NCBI GenBank assembly: GCA_964344935.1
Contig: CAYFPL010000008.1
Location: forward strand, 124,001-188,000
Length of the DNA: 64,000 bases
Direction: 5' to 3'
From: GCA-2731375 sp964344935
GTDB taxonomy: Bacteria > Pseudomonadota > Alphaproteobacteria > GCA-2731375
Shown here: one piece after another, positions 34,094 to 42,134 of the stretch
How positions within the stretch are numbered: position 1 is the first letter of the stretch
Layout: each line of letters opens with the position of its first letter
Position numbers and translations under genes: made by a program
Notes under the pieces: model-generated
The model's input: the letters and a program-made list of their open reading frames with translations, nothing else
Told to the model about the DNA's origin: nothing
Database searches by the model: none

Positions 34094-35113
34094 CTACTCG
34101 TTCGAAAGATACTTGAACCAATCCTGGGTGGCCGTCGCGATCTTGTCGGCGTCCCATACAGGGGCGTCACGCCAATAGTCGATATTGTCCAGCATGATCC
34201 GCACGCCGTCCTCAATCGGTATTTTGGACGCCCAGCCATAGCGCTCCCTGATGCGGCTGACATCTGCCAGGGTGCAATCCGGTTCGCCTGGGCGTTTGGG
34301 AATATTGATCACCTCTTCCGCGCCCAACAGTTCCACCAATCGATTGACGGATACATCCTTGCCGGTGCCCACGTTGAAGACTTCGCCGCTGTCATCGTGG
34401 TTGCCGACTGTGGCCACGGCATCCGCCACGTCACCTACATAAGTGAAGTCCCGGGTTTGCTCGCCATCACCGACTACGGTCAGCGGTTGATCAGCCAAGA
34501 TCTGCGCCAGAAACACACCGAACACCGCGCCATAGGTGCCCGAGGTCCGGGCACGGGGGCCATAGACATTGAAGAAGCGCAACGACGCGGCGGGCAGGCC
34601 ATAGACCTGACACCAGTGCAAGACCAATTCTTCGCCAAGGAATTTCGTCAAAGCATATGGATACTCGGGCCGAATCTCGGCATCCTCGGACGTGGGATAA
34701 TTATCGGGTATGCCGTAGCAGGATGACGAGGCAGCATAGACTAGGCGTTTTACGCCAACCGCCCGCGCTGCTTGCAACACGTTGAAGGTGCCGGTGACGT
34801 TGGTATCGTAATAACCTTCCGGATTTTGGATGGAGGGTACGATGTCCGCCAATGCGGCCAGATGAAAGACCCGTTCAGCGCCGCCGAGAACATCCCGGGT
34901 GCCGGCCCGGTCTCGAATGTCAGCTTCGATCAGTTCGAAACGGCCCTCGCCTTCAAGATGTTTCAGATTATGCGGGCCGCCAGTGATAAAATTGTCCACC
35001 GCCCTAACCCGACGTCCGTCCGCCAGCAGGCGATCCACCAAGTGGCTGCCGATGAAACCCGCGCCGCCCGTGACGACATCCACGCCGTCCCCGGACAATT
35101 CGATCTTTGCCAT
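34094..35113 (-). CDS. UDP-glucose 4-epimerase-like extended SDR
   Basis: This 339-residue enzyme opens with VVTGGAGFIGSHLVDRLL (about 13-30). It has FHLAALADIVPSI (about 82), YAASSSCYG (about 125), the catalytic EYPYALTKFLGEE (Tyr-X3-Lys, about 148), and FFNVYGPRARTSGTYG (about 180). This pattern is common to GalE/WbpP-type UDP-sugar 4-epimerases. An AGAGGA ribosome site precedes the start. It lies 43 nt after the flgL stop on the same strand, with no visible terminator, so it may be read through from the flagellar flgKL transcript. Confidence 0.9.
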   Translation of the reverse strand: MAKIELSGDGVDVVTGGAGFIGSHLVDRLLADGRRVRAVDNFITGGPHNLKHLEGEGRFELIEADIRDRAGTRDVLGGAERVFHLAALADIVPSIQNPEGYYDTNVTGTFNVLQAARAVGVKRLVYAASSSCYGIPDNYPTSEDAEIRPEYPYALTKFLGEELVLHWCQVYGLPAASLRFFNVYGPRARTSGTYGAVFGVFLAQILADQPLTVVGDGEQTRDFTYVGDVADAVATVGNHDDSGEVFNVGTGKDVSVNRLVELLGAEEVINIPKRPGEPDCTLADVSRIRERYGWASKIPIEDGVRIMLDNIDYWRDAPVWDADKIATATQDWFKYLSNE

Positions 35114-35156
35114 TCCGTCCTCTCCGCCGCCTTACAACGTTGGGCGAAGTCCGTGC

Positions 35157-36110
35157 CTAAATATAATCCAGCAAACTGACCCGGGCCAATCGGCCGATCA
35201 CTTGCAAGGAAGCCTGCAGTGCCGTCTCACCTGACTTCAAATTGGCTACAGCCTCTGCGATGTCAACGTTTTCTATTTCAGCCGTGAAAATATCCAGGAA
35301 ATTGACCTCTTCCTGTTGGCGTTCAAGCTGGTTCTCGATGGTATTCATATTGATACCATTGACTTCTTCCGCATTGCGGGCCGTCGAGATGGCGCTCAGC
35401 GCAGAGTTGAATTCGTTGACTAAGAAGTTGATTTGGTTCTCCGTCAAAGGGTCGCTGAAAGCGCCCGCCGGGGCGAAGGCACCGGCACCGGTTGGCAGGG
35501 TGCCGTTTGCAAACTGTTGAACCCGGCGAATGGCGTCTAATAGCGGTTCGGCGATCTCGTTTGCCAGCATGCCGTATTCAATGCTGCGATTCTCATCCAG
35601 GCGTTGGTCTAACTTGACCGCGTTGTTGTCGAAAGCATCCGACGTGTTGGTCAAAGCGAGTAAATCGGCAGTGGTCGACACATTGATGGGCGATACCCCG
35701 GTACGGGTTCCGGAGAAAAGGTATTTACCATTCAGAGTTGTATTTAGGAGATTGACCAGCCTGTCCATGTGATCGGTCATCTTGTCCGTCAAGCCAACAC
35801 CGCTGTTCAGGTTGACGGTCTTGATCAAATCGTTCCGGAACTCGTCTGCGATCTGGGCAATGCCGCCTAGGGCGGAGTTTTGCAGCTCCAGGCGAACGGC
35901 CAATTCTCGATTCGCTTTCATATAGCTGTCGGTTCGGGCCGAAATGCTACGTGTTGTGAGCAAAACATTGGCGTCGCGGGCAATTTCCCTCAGATTGTCG
36001 CCTTCCTTGCCGGTGCCTACTTTGGTTTGCTGTGCGCGCAGATATTCCTGGTTGCGTTGCATCTGCGAGACGAGGGCCTGGCTTTGGCTGAATGTGGAAA
36101 TTCTGGTCAT
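35157..36110 (-). CDS. flgL: Flagellar hook-filament junction protein FlgL (HAP3)
   Basis: This 317-residue protein is exported by the flagellar type III system and forms the second junction ring between hook and filament. The N-terminal flagellin-like helix MTRISTFSQSQALVSQMQRN and the ALGGIAQIADEFRNDL segment, with the matching C-terminal amphipathic helix (VDIAEAVANLKSGETALQAS), frame a short variable domain containing GKYLFSGTRTG (about 145). It follows flgK by 24 nt. No flagellin gene is in the window. Confidence 0.93.
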   Translation of the reverse strand: MTRISTFSQSQALVSQMQRNQEYLRAQQTKVGTGKEGDNLREIARDANVLLTTRSISARTDSYMKANRELAVRLELQNSALGGIAQIADEFRNDLIKTVNLNSGVGLTDKMTDHMDRLVNLLNTTLNGKYLFSGTRTGVSPINVSTTADLLALTNTSDAFDNNAVKLDQRLDENRSIEYGMLANEIAEPLLDAIRRVQQFANGTLPTGAGAFAPAGAFSDPLTENQINFLVNEFNSALSAISTARNAEEVNGINMNTIENQLERQQEEVNFLDIFTAEIENVDIAEAVANLKSGETALQASLQVIGRLARVSLLDYI

Positions 36111-36134
36111 GGCAATGCTTTCCGATAGGCGCCG

Positions 36135-38243
36135 TTAGATTCTCAGCAGGGTTTCATACATTTCGTTGACCGCCGCAATGATGCGGGCGGCCGCGTTGTA
36201 GGCGTTCTGGTATTGCACCATGGCCGCCAACTCTTCATCGAGGTTGATGCCGGTCATGCTGTCGCGGCGAATTCCCAACTCCTCCTTCAGAATCTGGCGG
36301 TCTTCAGCCAGACTTGAAAGGCGGTCCGATTCAAGTCCGATGTTGGAGAGGAAATAGTTGCCGTAATTCGCCAGTGTCGTGGAGGAAGCCGGCAGATCGC
36401 CGGCCGAAGCGAAATTTGTTACCAGGGAAGACAGGGCCATGAATGCGTTCACGCCCCTGTTGTCGCCGTTATTCAAGGCAGGAATGCCGGCGGCCGGCGC
36501 CGTATCCAGGCGGGCAAGGGCCAGCCGGCTGGTGTCAGCCTCGATGGCGGAATCAACGGCAATGCTGAAGGCCGCATCCATACGATAATGATCCCCGACA
36601 CCAAAGTAATCCGAAAATGAAATGCCGGTCGTGCCGCGCGCGGTGGAATCCGTGCGCGCCTTCATGTCATAGCTCTCGTATCCAACAGCGGGCGTCAGAA
36701 CCAGCTTGCCGGCGCTATCCATGGAAAAGGTGGCATATCCCGAAAAAGCCGTGTTCAAGTCGGTCAGGACATTGGTCATGGTGCCGCCAACTGCGGCGAA
36801 ATCCAGGGTATGCGAGGCCGCCAGCATGCCGCCAGGGCCCCTAAACTCCAAATTAACAGTACCGGTGGCGCCAAATCCGTGACCGGATGCCGTGGTCAGG
36901 CCGGTATCGAAATGCGCCACTTCGCGGCCACCGATCAGATCGTTCATACCGAAATAATGCGAGAAGCCCCGCCCGCCTCGGGCGCTCGGCGTGGTTGCGT
37001 TCTGGCTGATGGCAACCCCGTCGGTGCCCGCTGTCGCATCGAACGTCATCACGCCATTCGTCAGCGACAAGGTGCCGCCGACGATGTTCGCATTCACGTC
37101 ATCGATTACGTCCTGCAAGGTCACCAGACCGACGTTGCTGAAATCAACCTCGTAAGATGATGTCAGAAGATTGTTGGCATCCAGCACGGCAAATGTGGCG
37201 CGGCCCGTAAAACCATGGGCATCCGTTGCCAGCGCACCCACGTTCCGCCCTGTCAGGGTATTTGGCGGCGGAACGGCACTATTTTCGTTATGCACCTGGT
37301 TGATCAAATCGATGAACTTGGCAGACAATTCGCCCAGCGACAGTCCGATTTCCGGCAACTCCTTGTCGCGCATATCAACCAGACCCTTCAGGGTGCCTGC
37401 GCGCAGGTTAGGCTCCAATGCCACGCCAGTAGCGGACGGCAGCCCGGTGCTGGAATCCACCTGATGTACCGTAATTGAACCGAACACTACGGTGGTTTCC
37501 ACCTGGCCGGGCGGGTTGTATTGCAAGACACGCAGGCGGTCATCCAACAGTGACAGACCTGAAATCGTCGCTATGTCCACTTTGTGGTTCGATTTCTCTA
37601 CTGCGCGGATGTCGATGATATCGCTGATCACCTCGATCGCTCTGGCACGCTGTTCTTCCAGCGCCGCTGGGCTGCCGCCGGTTTCCTTTTCGCGGGCGAT
37701 CAAGTTGTTGAGACTATGAACCTCGGCCAAGGCATTGTTGAGAACGGCGATCTCACCGACGATCTGGCTATCCGCCTCGCTGCGCAGATTCAAGATTTGT
37801 TGGCCATAGCGTGCCAGGGAATCGGCAACTGTCTGCATATCGCTTAACAGGCCGATGCGCCTCGGTGTTTGGGTCGGGTCCGTCGCCAGGGTGGCGAAGG
37901 CTTCGAACATTCGGTCGACTTGGTTATTCAGGGAAGACGCATCGTCTGGATTGCCGAACAGGGAGACAAGACGATCGAACAGAACCGCCTGCTTGTCGTA
38001 GTAACCATGATAGGCAGAGGCACCGATCAATTCCTTGGTGAGAAATGTATCAACGATGCGGCGCACCTCGCCGATCTCCACGCCCATGGTCTGGCCACCC
38101 GCCGACGAGGTCTGCAAGATTATCTCTTGCCGGGCATAGCCTGGGGTATTCACATTGGCGACGTTTTGAGAAGTGGTGCGCAGTGCGGACTGGTTGGTGT
38201 TCAACCCGGTCAGCGCGGTGCGGAGGATGGCATCGAGTGACAT
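36135..38243 (-). CDS. flgK: Flagellar hook-associated protein FlgK (HAP1)
   Basis: This 702-residue junction protein sits on the hook tip. The N-terminal signature is SALRTTSQNVANVNTPGYAR (about 19-38), and the C-terminal helix YQNAYNAAARIIAAVNEMYE mirrors it. It is about 150 residues longer than the enterobacterial protein; the extra length lies in the Thr/Ala/Gly-rich central domain (about 330-600), probably surface-exposed. A GGGGAGG ribosome site precedes the ATG. Transcription probably starts at the sigma-54 promoter at 38482-38497, leaving an unusually long leader. Confidence 0.94.
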   Translation of the reverse strand: MSLDAILRTALTGLNTNQSALRTTSQNVANVNTPGYARQEIILQTSSAGGQTMGVEIGEVRRIVDTFLTKELIGASAYHGYYDKQAVLFDRLVSLFGNPDDASSLNNQVDRMFEAFATLATDPTQTPRRIGLLSDMQTVADSLARYGQQILNLRSEADSQIVGEIAVLNNALAEVHSLNNLIAREKETGGSPAALEEQRARAIEVISDIIDIRAVEKSNHKVDIATISGLSLLDDRLRVLQYNPPGQVETTVVFGSITVHQVDSSTGLPSATGVALEPNLRAGTLKGLVDMRDKELPEIGLSLGELSAKFIDLINQVHNENSAVPPPNTLTGRNVGALATDAHGFTGRATFAVLDANNLLTSSYEVDFSNVGLVTLQDVIDDVNANIVGGTLSLTNGVMTFDATAGTDGVAISQNATTPSARGGRGFSHYFGMNDLIGGREVAHFDTGLTTASGHGFGATGTVNLEFRGPGGMLAASHTLDFAAVGGTMTNVLTDLNTAFSGYATFSMDSAGKLVLTPAVGYESYDMKARTDSTARGTTGISFSDYFGVGDHYRMDAAFSIAVDSAIEADTSRLALARLDTAPAAGIPALNNGDNRGVNAFMALSSLVTNFASAGDLPASSTTLANYGNYFLSNIGLESDRLSSLAEDRQILKEELGIRRDSMTGINLDEELAAMVQYQNAYNAAARIIAAVNEMYETLLRI

Positions 38244-38291
38244 CTGCTGTTACCTCCCCAAAACCATTGAACGCGACTCTAAGCGCTGTTT

Positions 38292-38317
38292 GGGGATGGC
38301 ATATATTGCCTCACCCC
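38292..38317. repeat. Imperfect palindrome in the flgK leader
   Basis: The arms GGGG-A-TGGCA and TGCC-TCA-CCCC surround TATAT, with the inner GGCA/TGCC symmetric. It lies 50-75 bp upstream of the flgK start. It could be a regulator site or an mRNA hairpin. Confidence 0.35.
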
Positions 38318-38356
38318 ATGGGTTGATCACCCCTTTAGGCAAAATGTACCGGTCGT

Positions 38357-38368
38357 GGGAGCGCTCCC
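38357..38368. repeat. Perfect 12-bp palindrome in the flgK leader
   Basis: GGGAGCGCTCCC is exactly self-complementary. It lies about 100 bp downstream of the inferred transcription start and overlaps one copy of the CGGTCGTGG direct repeat, so it could be an enhancer site for FlbD or a leader hairpin. Confidence 0.4.
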
Positions 38369-38481
38369 CCGTATTACTCGCCATCTCGGCAACATCTTGT
38401 ATTTCAAAGCTTTTTATCGGTCGTGGCACTTTGTGCTTCCTAATTACGGGCGCGTGGGCGCATCTTTGTGCCTGAATTGGT

Positions 38482-38497
38482 GCAACATTGATGCCAA
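38482..38497 (-). promoter_or_regulatory. Sigma-54 promoter for flgKL
   Basis: On the minus strand TTGGCATCAATGTTGC carries GG and GC with exactly 10 nt between, matching the sigma-54 consensus TTGGCAC-N5-TTGC closely (TTGGCA and TTGC intact). It lies immediately downstream of the Sel1-gene terminator and points at flgK. FlbD, encoded at 49205-50614, is the likely activator. Confidence 0.75.
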
Positions 38498-38516
38498 CTC
38501 GACCGGTGTGCCACGA

Positions 38517-38543
38517 CGAAAAAACGCCCGGCCAAGCCGGGCG
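38517..38543 (-). terminator. Rho-independent terminator of the Sel1-repeat gene
   Basis: On the minus strand a perfect 8-bp stem (38543-38536 with 38532-38525) closes a 3-nt loop and is followed by a run of six T residues (38524-38519). It begins 25 nt past the stop of the Sel1-repeat gene. It is a textbook intrinsic terminator. Confidence 0.9.
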
Positions 38544-38568
38544 CTCATAAATCGTTCGTTATACTGTT

Positions 38569-39261
38569 CTAATTTGAAGCGGCCGTACTCGCCTTTTTCA
38601 GGCGCTCCAGGTTTTCAATAGCGGCTTCATGGTTCTGCGCCGCCGCTGCTTCCAGCAGGCGTACGCCCCGTTCGATATCCTGGGGAACTTCATCGCCGTT
38701 CACTAACAAAACCCCAAGATTATATTGCGCCGGCGCCAGGCCGCCGTCGGCAGCCATTTCATACAATTGTGCTGCCTTCGCTTTGTCTTGTGGCAGGCCG
38801 ACGCCGTTCTCCCACATCACGCCCAGATTGAATGTCGCGACCAGGTAACCGGACTGCGCGGCGGCGGAATAGAGGTCTACGGCCTTCGCAAAATCTTGCG
38901 TGACGCCTTCGCCTCGCTCGTAAAGACCAGCCAGGTTGCACATCGCCGGTACGTGTTTCTTGTCGGCGGCACGGGTGTACCAATAGGCCGCTTCGGGCAC
39001 GTCCGCTTCGATACCAAGGCCGACGCCATATAAAACGCCGAGGCTGTATTCGGCCTCGGTGTGGCCGCGGTTGGCGGCCTTGATGTAATGATCATGGGCC
39101 TTTTGATAGTCCTTTTCGACACCGTCACCTTGGCTGTACATCTGGCCCAGCAAAAATTCCGCTTCAATGTCGCCTTCGTCGGCAGCCTGGCGCCAGGCAT
39201 CCATGGCCGCCTGATAGTTGCCGCTCTCGAAATGATCGCTCGCTGTATCCATGATCGACAT
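38569..39261 (-). CDS. Sel1-repeat (SLR/TPR-like) protein
   Basis: This 230-residue soluble protein has about five to six Sel1-like repeats of about 36 residues from residue 15 to 215: EFLLGQMYSQGDGVEKDYQK, EYSLGVLYGVGLGIEADVPE, MCNLAGLYERGEGVTQDFAK, TFNLGVMWENGVGLPQDKAK and QYNLGVLLVNGDEVPQDIER. No signal peptide is visible. Such solenoids scaffold protein complexes. It lies alone between flgK and the divergent fliK, with its own terminator and a GAGG ribosome site. A flagellar or envelope scaffolding role is suggested only by position. Confidence 0.88.
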   Translation of the reverse strand: MSIMDTASDHFESGNYQAAMDAWRQAADEGDIEAEFLLGQMYSQGDGVEKDYQKAHDHYIKAANRGHTEAEYSLGVLYGVGLGIEADVPEAAYWYTRAADKKHVPAMCNLAGLYERGEGVTQDFAKAVDLYSAAAQSGYLVATFNLGVMWENGVGLPQDKAKAAQLYEMAADGGLAPAQYNLGVLLVNGDEVPQDIERGVRLLEAAAAQNHEAAIENLERLKKASTAASN

Positions 39262-39380
39262 GGCTTCTGCCTCTTTTCTTTTACAGGGCGGTTCGGCTTC
39301 TCAGAACCGTTGCCGCGCACGGCGGTGTAAATTCAGAGACAGCCTTCGCCTCTCGCAAACTCCCATATAGAGGGCTGTTT

Positions 39381-39395
39381 TTAAGAAACCGTTAA
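39381..39395. promoter_or_regulatory. CtrA-binding box TTAA-N7-TTAA
   Basis: TTAA at 39381-39384 and TTAAC at 39392-39396 are separated by exactly 7 nt, the full CtrA consensus. It lies 120 bp upstream of the Sel1-gene start and 215 bp upstream of fliK, so either could be the target. The presence of sciP, whose product represses CtrA targets, makes CtrA control credible here. Confidence 0.6.
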
Positions 39396-39536
39396 CGACG
39401 TTTTCTCGAGCGACGGGCAAAAGCCGCCGGGCTAGGCGGCAGGTTTTACCGCCACCGGCCTCCATGGCAGGGCTACCACCGGTTCGATATCGCTTGAAAT
39501 CGGCTCAAAACCTCGTTTCCCGGACGATTTCAAAAG

Positions 39537-39553
39537 TTGGCCCATTACTTGCT
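39537..39553 (+). promoter_or_regulatory. Sigma-54 promoter for fliK-flgD-flgE
   Basis: TTGGCCCATTACTTGCT has the -24 GG and -12 GC with exact 10-nt spacing and intact TTGGC and TTGC blocks. The predicted start near 39564 gives a leader of about 32 nt before the fliK ATG, which also supports the choice of start. The likely activator is FlbD. Confidence 0.8.
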
Positions 39554-39595
39554 TCTGTTCTGCCGGTACCAACCGCAATCCGGAAGCAAGCGCTC

Positions 39596-41338
39596 ATGAA
39601 TTTCAACATTGCCAATCTCGGTTCACTACCTTCCGATCATATGCCCGTGCCGGGCGGTCAGCTTGACATTGCTGCCCTTGGCATGGAGGACGATGATCAT
39701 TTCGCTCACATCCTGCGTGATCAGGACAGGCGCGATGTCATGCGGGACCAGGATCGGCGCGACGACCAAGCGGATTTCGACGCCAAGGAGCGAGATGCCG
39801 TCAGTAGCCGTGACGGACGCAGCGACCGCGCCGCGGAAGATAAACAGGTACGCAGCGATACTGCCGCTGAGAAACAAAATCCAGAACGGCGCGATACCCT
39901 AGACGAAACCAAGGGGTCCGAGGCTGAACGACCGGAACGCCAGGACCACCGTGAAAACGAAAACGCAGCCGATGAACGACCGGGACAGGATGAACATGCC
40001 GCGCGGAACGATGACGAGGCGCCGGCGCGGCAGAACGAGGGAAAACAGGATGATCTGCCATCGGACCGTGGCGTGGGCGAACAGACCGCAGATGCGGCTC
40101 GCACCGATGCTGCTTCGCGCACGCAGAACCAGCATGCCGCTGATACCCTGCTAAACCTTGTCAATGGCGATGGTCCCGAAAGACCCCAAGCGGCCCAAGC
40201 AATACAGCCAGCGACACCCGACGCACTTGCCGCGAATACCTTACCCAATCCCATGCCAGCCAAGCCCATCACTGTGGATGCCAAGGCGGACAATGCTGGC
40301 AAGGTCGATCCGGTCGCCTTGAAGCCGGAGCAGGCCGTTCAGACCAAGAGCGACAAGTCGGCCACGCCGCGTCTAAGGGGCGGTCAGCCGAAACACGGTG
40401 GTGATTTCATGGCGGAGGGGTTGCCCCGGCCGCAAACCAATCAGCTGGCGAACGGCAATACGGCCAGCCAGCCTATGATTCAGAACCAGCGGATTGGCGA
40501 AGGACCGCAACCAGCTGGAATGCCTGCTGATCAGGCTGCCAACGTGGCAACCGCCACCAGCTCTCAGGGCGGAAATGCCGTCCGCGAGTTACAATTGACG
40601 GTTACGCCGGAACGTACTGGCCGTGCCGAATTGCCCGTCCTGACGTTACGCAACGATGCCCCCGCAACGCCAACCAATCAGCCGACCATGCCTTCGCAAT
40701 CCGCGGCTGCTGCACAACCCCTGCCGCAGCCGGTGGTGAGCCAGGCCATGGAGGGTGACGGCGGGACCAGAATGTTGCCACCTGTCGAAGACAGCGGCAA
40801 AGCGAGTAATGGCAATACCACGAATAATGCCAGTTCAACCGCTACATCCACAACCACGAGCGCCACGGCAAAGGCCGCCGCGGCAACCCAGCAAACCGCA
40901 ACCGCCGATGTTCGCAGCCCCGGCATTCAGGTGGCAATGCAGCTTTCCAAGGCCATACAGAATGGCATCGACCGCGTGACCATTAGGTTGGATCCGGCCG
41001 AATTGGGCCGTGTCGAGGTAAAAATGGAAGTGGGGCATGACGGCCGTGTCATCGCACTAGTGGCGGCGGAGCGACCCGAAACCCTGGAGGCCTTGCGCAA
41101 TGATTCACGTTCCCTCGAGCGTGCCCTGCAGGAAGCCGGATTGGAAACAGATGCGGACAGCCTGAACTTCTCGCTGGACCAGGGCGGCCAGCAGGGCGGT
41201 GCCTTGGAAGATGAGACTGGCGGCGGCAAGGGTGGCGGCCTCGGAAATGAGGACGGCGAAGGCGATGAGGAACTTGCCGGCGACGATGACGTATTGCCGC
41301 AGATCGTCTCAAACCGCGCCCTGGACATCAGCGTATAA
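39596..41338 (+). CDS. fliK: Flagellar hook-length control protein FliK
   Basis: This 580-residue protein is a molecular ruler exported through the flagellar export gate. From the ATG at 39596 (GGAAG just upstream; located after the sigma-54 promoter) the first 400 residues are low-complexity and Asp/Arg/Gln/Ala-rich, including an imperfect RDQDRRD repeat near residue 45. The conserved FliK C-domain is at about 440-530: DRVTIRLDPAELGRVEVKME, then LEALRNDSRSLERALQEAGL. A Gly/Glu-rich tail follows. An earlier in-frame ATG at 39464 precedes the promoter and is unlikely. It heads a fliK-flgD-flgE operon. Confidence 0.9.
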   Translation: MNFNIANLGSLPSDHMPVPGGQLDIAALGMEDDDHFAHILRDQDRRDVMRDQDRRDDQADFDAKERDAVSSRDGRSDRAAEDKQVRSDTAAEKQNPERRDTLDETKGSEAERPERQDHRENENAADERPGQDEHAARNDDEAPARQNEGKQDDLPSDRGVGEQTADAARTDAASRTQNQHAADTLLNLVNGDGPERPQAAQAIQPATPDALAANTLPNPMPAKPITVDAKADNAGKVDPVALKPEQAVQTKSDKSATPRLRGGQPKHGGDFMAEGLPRPQTNQLANGNTASQPMIQNQRIGEGPQPAGMPADQAANVATATSSQGGNAVRELQLTVTPERTGRAELPVLTLRNDAPATPTNQPTMPSQSAAAAQPLPQPVVSQAMEGDGGTRMLPPVEDSGKASNGNTTNNASSTATSTTTSATAKAAAATQQTATADVRSPGIQVAMQLSKAIQNGIDRVTIRLDPAELGRVEVKMEVGHDGRVIALVAAERPETLEALRNDSRSLERALQEAGLETDADSLNFSLDQGGQQGGALEDETGGGKGGGLGNEDGEGDEELAGDDDVLPQIVSNRALDISV

Positions 41339-41352
41339 GAGGGGCGTTAGCA

Positions 41353-42048
41353 ATGGATACAGCAGCACTAACCACAGCCGCCACAGGAATACCTGCAACT
41401 GCGGCCGGTATCGCCGACGCCAAGCTGGCGGACAATTTCGACACCTTCCTGACCCTGCTGACAACGCAGTTGGAGCACCAGGATCCGCTGGAACCCATGG
41501 ACGCCAATCAGTTCACGGAACAATTGGTGCAGTTCAGCCAGGTGGAACAGTCGATCCAGTCCAACAAGCACTTGGAACAGCTTTTGGCCATGGTCTCGAC
41601 GAATTCGACGGCCGATGCTGTGTCCTATCTGGGCAAGACGATAGAGGCCCAGGGCAAGACCACCGCACTTGCAAATGGCAAGGCATCCTGGCGCTATCAC
41701 CTGGCAGAGAACGCAGAAACCACGACAATCACCGTCTCGAATAGCGACGGCAAGCTGGTCTATGCCACCAGCGGCAAGCTGGGCGCCGGTAGCCATGACT
41801 TCGAATGGGACGGCAAGGACAATCAGGGCAATGTTGAGCCTGAAGGCGCTTATACCATCGAGGTCAGCGCGACCAACGCCTCCGAAGAAGGCATCGTGGT
41901 GGATACCTTCGTCTCCGGCACCGTTGACAGCATAACCAGTGATACGGAGTCCGGCGTCGTACTGATGCTCCAAGATATCGCGATCCCGGCGACATCGGTG
42001 GTCAAGGTCAGTGAACCAGATGATGGTTTGGGATTGCCCGGCGCCTAG
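41353..42048 (+). CDS. flgD: Flagellar hook capping protein FlgD
   Basis: This 231-residue scaffold caps the growing hook. The conserved N-terminal segment FLTLLTTQLEHQDPLEPMD (about 33-51) is followed by NQFTEQLVQFSQVEQS. Beyond that is a beta-rich FlgD Ig-like domain (SWRYHLAENAET, GSHDFEWDGKDNQGN at about 150-165). It lies 14 nt after fliK and 86 nt before flgE, the usual order for alphaproteobacterial hook operons. Length is typical. Confidence 0.93.
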   Translation: MDTAALTTAATGIPATAAGIADAKLADNFDTFLTLLTTQLEHQDPLEPMDANQFTEQLVQFSQVEQSIQSNKHLEQLLAMVSTNSTADAVSYLGKTIEAQGKTTALANGKASWRYHLAENAETTTITVSNSDGKLVYATSGKLGAGSHDFEWDGKDNQGNVEPEGAYTIEVSATNASEEGIVVDTFVSGTVDSITSDTESGVVLMLQDIAIPATSVVKVSEPDDGLGLPGA

Positions 42049-42134
42049 GCGCTGCCTGATCCCATGTGGAATGAAGTGAACAGAAGAGACGTTAAGGCAC
42101 CGCTTCGCAGCGTAGCCCAGTTAAGGAGAATAAA

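Larger units (their letters stand above)
38244..38568. other. Intergenic region: flgK promoter, leader and Sel1-gene terminator
   Basis: This 325-bp gap lies between flgK and the Sel1-repeat gene, both on the minus strand. It holds the Sel1-gene terminator (38517-38543), the sigma-54 promoter of flgK (38482-38497) and a leader of about 225 nt. The leader contains two CGGTCGTGG direct repeats (38350-38358, 38418-38426), a perfect 12-bp palindrome (38357-38368) and a 26-bp imperfect palindrome (38292-38317). I see no small coding sequence in it. Confidence 0.6.
39262..39595. other. Intergenic region between Sel1-repeat gene and fliK
   Basis: This 334-bp divergent gap contains a perfect CtrA box (39381-39395), a sigma-54 promoter for fliK (39537-39553) and a small GCCGCC/GGCGGC hairpin (39423-39440). 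The open frame extending upstream of the chosen fliK start into this gap does not look like protein. Confidence 0.6.

Noticed and set aside
12536..35113. The locus as a standard pseudaminic or legionaminic acid pathway
   Set aside because: No PseB-type dehydratase with PseC, PseH, PseG and PseI, and no NeuB-like condensing enzyme in the window. The enzyme mix is different.
42095..42115. GGCACCGCTTCGC before flgE as a sigma-54 promoter
   Set aside because: Only 9 nt separate GG and GC, where the sigma-54 promoter needs 10, and it is within the fliK-flgD-flgE operon, which already has a perfect promoter.
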